A DNA stretch of 64,000 nt from Neonectria sp. B-13 (lineage: Eukaryota; Ascomycota; Sordariomycetes; Hypocreales; Nectriaceae), in NCBI GenBank assembly GCA_002682825.1, contig NOKP01000028.1, positions 582,586 to 646,585 on the forward strand, in the 5' to 3' direction. The notes below the pieces were generated by a model. The model was not told where the DNA came from, did not search any database, and saw nothing but the letters and a program-made list of their open reading frames with translations. Numbering within the stretch: the stretch's first letter is position 1; the number at the start of each line of letters is the position of its first letter. Below are positions 55,475-64,000 of the stretch, piece by piece. The translations under genes were made by a program, and so were the position numbers.

Positions 55475-57157
55475 ATGAGCGACCACAAGACCGAGAGCGG
55501 CGTCATCGTCGACGTCGACTCGAAGCCCCAGCACGTCGAGCAGATCGGCCACGCCACCGCCGCCGAAGACCACAATGAGTCGCCCCTGCAGGCCATCAAG
55601 AAGCGCCCCATGGCGTTCCTGTGGTGTGTCTACGCCATCTACGTCCTCATCCTCACCAGCTTCGACAACCAGGCCGGCGGCATCGTCATCGGTATTCCGC
55701 AGTTCCGCAAGGACTTTGGATCTGCATTTGGCGACGACTATGTCCTCCCCGCAAAGTGGCAGTCGGCATATAGCGGAGCCCCCGTGGCATCGTAAGTGGA
55801 ACCTAGAAACTGCCTTGGGAAATGTTCCGGCAACTGACATTCGCGAATAGGGCTGTTATCGGTTCTCTAGGCTCCGGATGGATTGCTGATAAGATCGGCC
55901 GCAAGTACACCTACATCATCGGTTATATCATCATGTTCGCTGCCATCACCGTCGAGACCGTCAGCACCACAAACGCCGTCTTCTTCGCCGGCAAGTTCAT
56001 CGCCGGCTTCGCCGTCGGCGGCTTCATCACCATCAGCATGACCTACATCGGCGAGGTAGCTCCCCTAGCTCTTCGAGGAACACTCACGGCCGCCGCCGCC
56101 ATCGCCTTCACCATCGGCCCGTTCATCGTCTCCCTCGTCGTCAAGGGCACCGGCAGCGGTACCACACGCTGGGCCTACCGCGCCATCTTCGTCTCACAGT
56201 ACGCCGTCAGCGGCCTCGGTGCTCTTGCGCTCCCCTTCATGCCCGAGTCTCCCTGGTGGCTGCTCGACCACGGCAAGCCGGAGAAGGCAGCCCGTTCTCT
56301 CCAGCGCCTGGGCTACACCGGCGTTGAGACCGAGAAGCGCCTGGCTGTGATTTCCCTGACTCTGGATGAGGTCCGCAAGGAGACAGAGGGAGCCAGCTTC
56401 CTCGAGTGCTTCCGCAAGTCCAACCTCCGCCGCACCATGATCTCCGTCGCCCCCATGAGCATCCAGGCACTGTGCGGTGTCTTCTTCGTGGCCGCCTACT
56501 CGACCTACTACCAGCAGCTGGCTGGCTACTCTGCCGATATGAGCTTCAAGCTCGGCATCATCCAGCAGGTTCTGTCCATGCTCGGCAACATCACCTCGTG
56601 GTTCCTGATCGACCGAGTCGGCCGCCGACCCTTGACCATCTACGGAATGGTTATCTTGATCGTCATCCTGTTCATCACCGGTGGACTGGCTGTTACCGGT
56701 ACTCCTGCGGCTACCAAGGGAACCGTCGCTTTGCTGCTGGTTTACTGCTACTTCTACAACGTCACCATCGGTGCTACCGCGTACGCGCTTCTCACCGAGG
56801 TCGCCACCTCCCGACTTCGCGCCAAGACCGCTTCAATCTCGCTTGCTCTCCAGAACGGCCTTTTCGTGAGTTTTCCTACCCAGACATTCACTTCCAGAAC
56901 CATTGCTAATATCTCGATAGACTATGTGGGCCTTTGTCATCCCCTTCCTGTTCAACCCCGACCAGGCCAACCTCGGAGCCAAGGTGGCCTTCATCTTCGG
57001 CGCTCTGGCCGTGCTCTCCACCGTCTACCTCTGGTTCTGCCAGCCCGAGACTGCTGGTCGCTCGTACGAGGAGCTGGATGAGCTTTTCATGAAGAAGGTC
57101 CCTGCCCGCGAGTTCAAGACCTTCAAGACCGATGCGGAGCAGAAGGGCCAGGACTGA
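55475..57157 (+). CDS. MFS sugar transporter
   Basis: Three exons, 55475-55791, 55851-56865 and 56921-57157, with introns of 59 and 55 bp (GTAAGT, GTGAGT), give 522 residues. It has twelve predicted spans and the sugar porter motifs: DKIGRKY after TM2, PESPWWLL after TM6, DRVGRRP after TM8 and PETAGRSYEELDELF at the end. PESPWWLL and the overall pattern resemble fungal alpha-glucoside/disaccharide permeases (MAL-type) rather than monosaccharide HXT types. It is a plasma-membrane proton symporter by family analogy. Divergent pairing with a rhamnosidase-like gene suggests uptake of a rhamnose-containing sugar, as inference. The second intron removes a read-through that would otherwise break the last two spans. 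Confidence 0.93.
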
Positions 57158-58171
57158 TCTCGTCATGATCGAATCGTGGGAATGCGACGTTGGCGAAATA
57201 CTGTGTTATTTAACAAGTCCAACACATAGTCGCGTTTCTGCTTGTAAAAAGCTCCCTGGATATATACTAGCGGATTAATCAATAACATCGTTACTTCTTA
57301 ACTACTTCCTCCGTGTATGTGCCTTGAAGCAGTTTCATTGTGAAAGATCAGTTGCATTTAACTGCAGTGATCTATTATCTGCCTCTAACTGCAAGTACGA
57401 TCACCTCCAATACCTGTCCCACGCGCGTTCGGGTGGTCCAAGTAGTGTGGTATTATTCCACGCCCGACAATTGATGACAAACTCGTTCTCTAGATCGTCG
57501 CGCACTCGCATATGCAGCTTCTCTGCATCTCCATATAAGCCGAAGAAAGACGGATTCCATTACGGACAGTGCTTAAGTTGAGCCTAGTCTCTAAAGCTAC
57601 GCATCCATCTACAAATGATACAGCAAAAGTTATTTTTAGCCTCTAGGCATATCCTCCTGTTTTGTTACAACCGCTGGGTGTGTCGACGGATGCGACCCTA
57701 GCCTACCAACAGCAGCCTGGATTATTTGGCCGGCTGAAGAATGGATCGGTTTCACATCATGGCCCCTTCCAGGCCTCTGCAACAGCCGCCGCAGCCATGC
57801 ATACTTCGAGACAAGAGATTTACAGTACATAGACACTACTGAACAGCCTCGGCCGTAGCGGCGGTCTTCTTGGCTCGAGCTGATTGGGGAATGGAGCCAG
57901 CACAGCCTCTGGAGTTGTTAGCCGCCGGCCATCTGCTGCAACCCGATCAGAACCAACAGCATATTCTCTTACAGAAGGATCGTCAACAGAACCAACACGT
58001 ATTTGGTGCCCGAGTCTCACACACAGGGTATAATTTCCCCGCTCCCCCGCTCGTGGTTCCAGGACTCCCAATTTAACTTACGATTTCCGTCTCTCACTTG
58101 AGACGCAGGCTTCTGACTCAATCGCACTGAATCTCTTGCTACCCACCACTTCCGCAAACCATCTCTCAACC
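57158..58171. other. Intergenic region before the GTPase gene
   Basis: About 1 kb. No frame has support. The last ~150 bp are a C/T-rich leader. Confidence 0.45.
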
Positions 58172-61100
58172 ATGAAGGTACCTGTACGTTTCTCTCACTG
58201 CATTGCACCTTCCCCTCCTCTCAGCTTGAGCTGACGGCTATTGTAGCGACAACCCGACAGAGCAGGCTCTGCTTCCACTCCCAGCGACGTCAGCTCGACT
58301 CCAGCCAACTCGACTCCCGCCGACGCAGACTTGCCCATCCCTTCAATTGAGGACCGCGACTCCTCAATTCCTACTTCTGACACGACTTCCACGACATCTA
58401 CTCGTTCTTCGCACCTCCGAACTCCTTCTGTGTCTGTTACCCCTCCAGCCCCCACATTGCGTGCTCGGTCTTCTGCTTCCAAGGGCAGAAGTGACGAGAC
58501 GACTGCCCAGGCGCGGTCGGAAAGCCATGGCATGGAGTCTGCCCTGCAGCGCATGCGCCTCTCAAGCCCGGAAGGAATTGACAACCTCTCCGACGTAAAT
58601 GAAGCCATTGACGCAGTGGCTCGAGGATCAGACAGCCGCTCCGTGTCCCTCGCCCCCGAGGACTCAAGCGCTAGAGACAAGTCGGGTACACCTCAGCGAA
58701 AGGCTCGGAGGAGAAGGTCGAGCTCGAAAACTGTCAGTTTGCCTCACGATGTCAAGGATGAAGAGCTTCCGCAAGATGCATTTCATTCGTCGTCCTTCCA
58801 AAACGCATTCCGGAATGCGAAAAACCTCATGTCGAAGACTCGAGATGTGCTTGGAAGCAACGCGCTACACAATGACCCGGACTCAACAATGAAGCGGCTG
58901 TACGTGGAAGCTGGGAAATTGGCTTGCTTCAATTATCCATCCACCCGCACAGTTGGCTTTGTCGGCGACTCTGGAGTTGGTAAGTCACACCGTCGCACTT
59001 GTGAAAAACCACCGCCAACCAATTATTTCTCGTCACAGGAAAAAGCAGCCTTCTCAACTCCCTCCTCGACCTTGAGGGTCTTGCACGCACTGTAAGTTCA
59101 GCATCTCATTGACCCAATATCACCATGTCGGATAACTAACTCTATGGATAGAGCAACAGCGGCGAGGCGTGCACCTGTGTCGTCACAGAATATCACTACC
59201 ATGAGAATGATGCTTTTGACATCGAAGTAGAGCTGTTCTCAATGGATGAGATTAGTGATCAGATATCCAGTCTTCTTGGGTCCTACCGGCACTTCTACTT
59301 CAACAAGGATGAGATGGAGCCTGCCGAGAAAGAGGATATGGAGAAAATTGCAAAGCGAGCGCGAGATACTTTCCGCTCAATGTTCTGTGATCGCATGGAG
59401 GATGAGAGTTTTCTGGTTCAGAACTCGGAAACAAAGGTTCTCCGCAGTCTCATCTCGTGGGCGGCAGATGCAAGACCCTCAGAGATCAGGTCTCGTGAAT
59501 CTGGCCTGTCGCCATTGAGCTGCTCTACCAGATTAATGGAGCTCTCTTCAGAGCCAGCCTCAACAAGCCACCCTGCAAAGTGGCCATTTATCAGAAAGAT
59601 GAAGTAAGTTGCAGATCGCGCACAAAGTGTTGCTTACTAAAGACAGCTGACATTTGACAAAGGTTGTTCCTTAATGCACATATCCTAAGCAAGGGTCTCG
59701 TCCTTGTTGATCTTCCAGGTATGGTGAACTGACGGTCTAGCAAGAAAGGAACGTGATGCGAGCTTACGTTGGCAGGTCTCCATGACATGAACTTGGCCCG
59801 GAGGCAGATCACTGAGCGATTCATGCTAGAATGCGATGAGATCTTCGTTATCTGTAACATTGGGCGCGCCGTCACTGACGCGGGAGTTGAATCTGTGTTG
59901 GAGTTGGCCCGCAAGGCTCGATTATCCAACGTGGGAATCATCTGTACCAGGTCTGACGTGAGTGGCGATAACCAATCCCCTTGGCGATGTAAGACATCCG
60001 TTCCGGTACTAATCACATGAACGCAGGATATCCAAGCCGACGAGGCTAAGAAAGACTGGAAAGGACAGAAGTCGCAGAATATTCAACCTCTCAATGACGC
60101 GGTTGCTGCGGACAAACGAGATTACGCTAACATTGAAGCCGAGGTTGCTGAGTATGAAGACGACGATGATCTTTCGGATGACGAGAAAGTCGAGAAGTTG
60201 GAACTTCTCAATCGACAGCGCCATATTCGGTGAGTAGAGAGGATCCTCCTGTTGCTGTCACCGTTGCCGTTCCATTTCACAGGGTTTTCAATACTGGACT
60301 TATGCTAACAGCTTCACTTCAGTAAGCGGAGAGACAATCACGAGTTTGAGTACGCACCCCGGCACCCTTTGCTGTCGTGTTTGTTATGAGACTGGATACT
60401 AATACATGGTTCGCTGTTCTAGGTTACACCGCTATCTTGTAACGACGCGTAACTCGATCATTGAGAGAAAACTGAAACTGCAGTATAGCAGCAAAGTACC
60501 GACTGGCGAGGTCAGGGTGTTCTGCGTGAGCAACAAGAACTACTGGGATCACCGAACGCAGCCAAGTGATGTTGCTCTCCCTTACCTTCACCTAAGCGGC
60601 ATCCTTGAAGTGCGAAAACACTGCATCTCGATCGTTGCAAATAGCCAGCGTCGCATCGCTAGCAGCTATATGAGCCACACTATTCCTGACCTTTATGCTC
60701 AGATTCAGCTCTGGGTTCAATCTGGCGCGGGCAGCGCCGATGCTGAGAGGAAGGAAGTTGTTCGTTCTACATTGCATAAGCTTGAAAAACGCTTGAAGAA
60801 AGTACGTACGTGCTAAGAAGGCGTTGCTTCGGTTTTGATGGTTGAGTCGGCTGACATGCTTGTGTAGGATCTGAGTTCCAAGACATCTAGTGTCAATGAG
60901 GTTGCCAAGTTGATCAAGCACGACTTTGCGGAGCAAATCTATGAGAGTAAGCGCTCAAAGTTATTCACACTTTATACTTGAGACTCTGTCTGTAAAATTC
61001 CCCTCAGAGACAACTAACAATTGCCCCGAAGACCGAAAGCTCTCCGAATGGAGCGAGGCGGCAATAGCGGCAGGATATGAGTGGGCTGGAGTAAGTGTAC

Positions 61101-62240
61101 CCCCAAGCGTTTGGCTGAGTCAAAGCTGACCTGTCTGTGACTATTAGTGGCATCATTGTAAGTTATCGAGGCAGCTCAATCAGGGTTCTTCTCCGCAGTT
61201 AGGAACACATGGCTGACAGTAGTACAGCAAGTTATGCTGCCTTTTGTCGAAAATATGGCGATTACTGCACTCCAGCGGCTGGGAAGCACAACTGGAATGA
61301 AGAGGCCATCAATCAAATGGTCCAGGACCTGAAGAGACCATGGGAATCCTTGTGCTCTTGTATCGAAGACCGAGAAGTTGAGGCTGAAGAGTTGCTTGAA
61401 AATTTGACCGACTGGTCAATCCAGCTTTTAGGTAAGTCGTTGTTCTTGTAAAGACATGGCTCCCTTTCTAAGCCCGTGAGGCTTTGATCAACGTGGCAAC
61501 CTTGCATAAAGCATTCACTGGTGCTTTTGTTGCCCTGTACCACAGCCGTTCGACAACGGCTTTCATGCTGACTGAGTTACTAGAGGATGAATTGGACATC
61601 CCGGAGATAGCAAACCCCCTGGTTGATGCGCTTGGATCCCAGCAGCATGTTCTGTTAGGCAGCATTGAACAAGTTTACGAAGAGTTTGCAGCAAGCTCAA
61701 AGTAGGTCACACGTCGACACGCATTCCATATTCAAGAGCTGATGTTTTACTAGGACTTTACGTACGGATGTCATGTCCGGAATTCAGACTTCGCTCATCG
61801 GACAAGCGATGGAAAGCGCCTACAGATCTTGTAACCGAGAAAGCGGTGAGTTGAGCAACGAAGCAAAATGGAATCTCGCATCTTGCGTAAACGATAATTG
61901 TACACATTTCTGACGTACTTTTCTGGGTTTATTAGGACGAGGAAGTGATGCTCGACGAAAGGGCATTATTAACGACACCCTTGCACGAGACGATCTGTTC
62001 CGTGGTATGATGAAAGATTTCAAGAAAAGCTTTCACCTTCTTGCCACCGAAGCGCAATCAAAGATCAGTATTGCCGTCGCATCGTATCTCTCTTCTATTC
62101 ATGGAACCTTGGACATTATTCTCAGCGACAATGTGGCGTTGGAGAGCGAGCAGGACCCTGCGTTTCGCAGGCGTGTGGATGAAGATGTTAAAGCTGGTAA
62201 GGAGGAAATTGAAAAGATCAAGGCTGAGATCCGTGGTTGA
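58172..62240 (+). CDS. Dynamin-like nuclear GTPase, SLIP-GC type, 16 exons
   Basis: Exons: 58172-58183, 58247-58979, 59039-59091, 59152-59603, 59663-59718, 59776-59957, 60027-60229, 60323-60349, 60423-60801, 60868-60946, 61008-61090, 61148-61157, 61228-61431, 61473-61701, 61754-61845 and 61936-62240, giving 1032 residues. All junctions are GT-AG and in frame. Residues 1-200 are disordered, Ser/Thr-rich with a basic RKARRRRSSS patch. The GTPase core has P-loop GDSGVGKSS (~243-251, split by an intron), the switch-like GEACTCVVTEYHYH, G3 VLVDLPG (~430-436) and G4-like CTRSD (~492-496). Long helices follow, including FCVSNKNYWDHR and WHHSSYAAFCRKYG. This matches a large fungal family related to nuclear GTPase SLIP-GC; its fungal function is not established. 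Confidence 0.87.
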
Positions 62241-63075
62241 TTGAAGACGTTCATTGGGTTGATGAAATATGTAGTGAGAGAATGTTACGTAGATATATGA
62301 GATTGGATTTGTATTACCACGTAGCTCTGCTCAGGCCCTCAGAGCCGAGATGTGTAGGGAAATAGAAATGTGATACTTTGTGTTAATCATTAGAAATCGG
62401 TTGCAACAGAACTTGAAGTACATAAATCATTATATGTTTTGGGACTTGACCAAGTGGTGTCTCTTCTCTAAATATGAGGCTGACCTGTCTTGTTTACGTT
62501 GTTTATGCCAATTCACTATAAGATGTGACATACCTACTTGTATTCGGGTCTAGGCAGCTCATTTTTACCCATGGGCCTAGGTGGGTAGGTATTTCTATCC
62601 ATGAATACCTAGATTAGTAGCTTGAGTGCCCGGTTTACTAATGGGTACCCATGGCTACCCATGGGCTGGTAACCTTTGTCTGGATTCATGTTGCGGTGAA
62701 CATAAACGCACGCGGCTCTATTAGCCAGGTCGGGTGTACTAGATGCTACGAATAATCTAGGGAACGACAGGTCTCTATGGTGCTTAAAGGTTGGCTGTAA
62801 TTTTGGGCAGTTGTTGGCTGAAAGTAGAAGAAGGACGGTGACTGACATAGTTTGAATGCTAGTTAACCAAGTGTCGCGGAATGACGCTCTTGTCTATTTG
62901 TGAGCGAATCACCCTGCTTGCCGTCTCAGAATCAAGTACTACACTTGTAAACCGCCCCGTCACTAACATGCAGTGACTATAAAGCCATTCCCAAGACCGC
63001 CAGGAAATTGGTATTGCAGTTCAACCGACTTCGCCACATTCGATATTACCACATCAGATCTTCGCGACCACCACA
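62241..63075. other. Intergenic region with TACCCATGG repeats
   Basis: 3' flank of the GTPase gene and upstream region of the zinc-ribbon gene. It holds a cluster of TACCCATGG elements at 62566-62664. No gene is seen. Confidence 0.45.
62566..62664 (+). repeat. TACCCATGG repeat cluster
   Basis: TACCCATGG occurs exactly at 62566-62574, 62646-62654 and 62656-62664, with a related TATCCATG near 62596. CCATGG is palindromic, so the set also forms inverted repeats. Confidence 0.6.
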
Positions 63076-63372
63076 ATGACATATCGCTGCATTGCCTGTG
63101 CGCAGCGCCCCGGCCAGCTTGGGTACGAGCTTCGTTGTCGACCTTGTTACCTCGACCTTATCAAGGACGAAGGGACTATGATGGAATCGATAGGGCTTGG
63201 CTTACTGCTGGAACATTGCGGAGTCTGCAACAAAAAGTACCACAAGCGTCGATTCCACACTGATGCCAGGGGCCGGCGAAAGTGCAGAGCCTGCGCATCA
63301 CTGGAGTTGTTGATAGGGGTAGACTTTGAACCCGGGCTTGACACAGTCGAGTACGGGGTTTACAAGCAGTAG
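63076..63372 (+). CDS. 98-residue double zinc-ribbon protein
   Basis: One exon from the ATG at 63076 (CCACAATGAC). It has four CxxC pairs: CIAC (5-8), CRPC (21-24), CGVC (48-51) and CRAC (71-74). Pairs one and two, and three and four, have similar spacing (12 and 19 residues between). This looks like two tandem Cys4 zinc ribbons joined by a hydrophobic helix (MMESIGLGLLL). The spacing and aromatic/basic residues (YHKRRFHTDARGRRK) fit nucleic-acid-binding or protein-binding ribbons. I do not recognise the family. Codon use is like that of neighbouring genes. No neighbour on its strand suggests a partner. Confidence 0.7.
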   Translation: MTYRCIACAQRPGQLGYELRCRPCYLDLIKDEGTMMESIGLGLLLEHCGVCNKKYHKRRFHTDARGRRKCRACASLELLIGVDFEPGLDTVEYGVYKQ

Positions 63373-64000
63373 CAGGATAACTGCAATTTGATTCTTTACA
63401 AGTGAAATCAAGTTACCTCCCGAGCGAGGCATTCAACTCACCTGCTGGCATGCAAAACTGTAGTCAGACATGACTACCTAGGATATGGTGCCACCCGATT
63501 CTGTGATTTCGTTGATGTCAAAGATCACATTTGATCATACGTTCGGCCACACCAAAAAAGCTTAACAACACGAACTCACGCGAATGAAAAAAAGGAAAGG
63601 CCCAGACCTGAGGCGGCGGAATACTATCATATGACATCCATCGAGACAAGAACGGCCCGATACGTGGCATTTTCAGATAGGCCGTGCCTCATTTAATGCA
63701 ATGCGCATGTAATTGGGGCATTGTTATTAGCAATGAGCGAAGTAGAAATGCACCGCGAGTGTAGTCAGAGGCAGATCGCGAAGAAGGAGGGGCTTTATAT
63801 ATATCCCTTTGAGTGCGGTAAGGCAACACTTGCGCTAGTGACAGGGGCTTAGACCAACCAAAGTAACACAAATGAAAGGTACTTCTTTCCCCACCTATTT
63901 TAGGTGGTGATAGAAGTCCCAGCAATTTCCCTCTCTACATAGAGCTACATCACATTGCTTACACCGATACCGTGATTTCCGTACAACCGGGCTGTTGCCG
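63373..64000. other. Right end, no gene seen
   Basis: AT-rich flank with only short non-supported frames. It may hold the 3' or 5' part of a gene beyond the window. Confidence 0.4.

Noticed and set aside
59242..59607. Possible frameshift in the GTPase gene near 59500
   Set aside because: A second frame reads sensibly for ~35 residues (IELLYQING), but only the first frame has the right phase for the next exon and gives the family run WPFIRKMKLFLNAHILSKG.

Overview
The window is nuclear DNA of a filamentous ascomycete (Pezizomycotina; the gene set looks most like Sordariomycetes, probably Hypocreales, but no marker here fixes the genus). The reasons are the short introns of about 50-120 bp with GTAAGT-type donors and CTAAC/CTGAC branch sites, one gene per 3-4 kb on both strands, and typical mould families: a CDC4-type F-box/WD40 protein, a KAP123 importin, a modin-like protein, a PIR-type wall protein, PF17784-type sulfotransferase-like and LysM membrane proteins, and a SLIP-GC-like GTPase. 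There is no operon structure, CRISPR array, rRNA gene or recognisable transposon, and I found no tRNA by eye. Exon boundaries below were set by splice consensus plus unbroken reading frame.

Layout. 0-9 kb: the edge of a gene with a CxxC finger (-), a Ser/Arg/His-rich one-TM protein (-), a 4 kb gene-free stretch, a phosphotransferase-fold protein that has lost its catalytic motifs (+), and a small CxxC protein with introns in its leader (-). 10.1-11.05 kb: a degenerate repeat array. 11.8-26 kb: a WD40 protein with a helical N-terminus (+), a Gln-rich protein with five Cys4 repeats (-), the CDC4-like protein (-) and the modin-like protein (-). 27-36.5 kb: a thioesterase-like protein (-), arylamine N-acetyltransferase (-), a vWA/RBR ubiquitin ligase (+), a LysM membrane protein (+) and a sulfotransferase-like protein (-). 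37-47.7 kb: the KAP123 importin (+), a TAPT1/EMP65-family membrane protein (-), a metallophosphoesterase (+) and a dienelactone hydrolase (-). 48.6-57.2 kb: a U1-C-type zinc finger protein (-), a PIR-type wall protein (-), and a GH78-like rhamnosidase (-) facing a sugar transporter (+). 58.2-63.4 kb: a 16-exon dynamin-like GTPase (+) and a 98-residue double zinc-ribbon protein (+).

Functional links are loose. The rhamnosidase and the transporter face away from a shared 1.5 kb upstream region and could form a rhamnoside-use pair. The thioesterase-like and N-acetyltransferase genes are adjacent on one strand and both handle acyl-CoA thioesters. The least ordinary items are the five-fold Cys4 protein, the vWA-RBR ligase, the catalytically dead phosphotransferase homologue, the PIR protein with reversed domain order, and the 10-11 kb repeat array. 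No single clustered novel system is evident.
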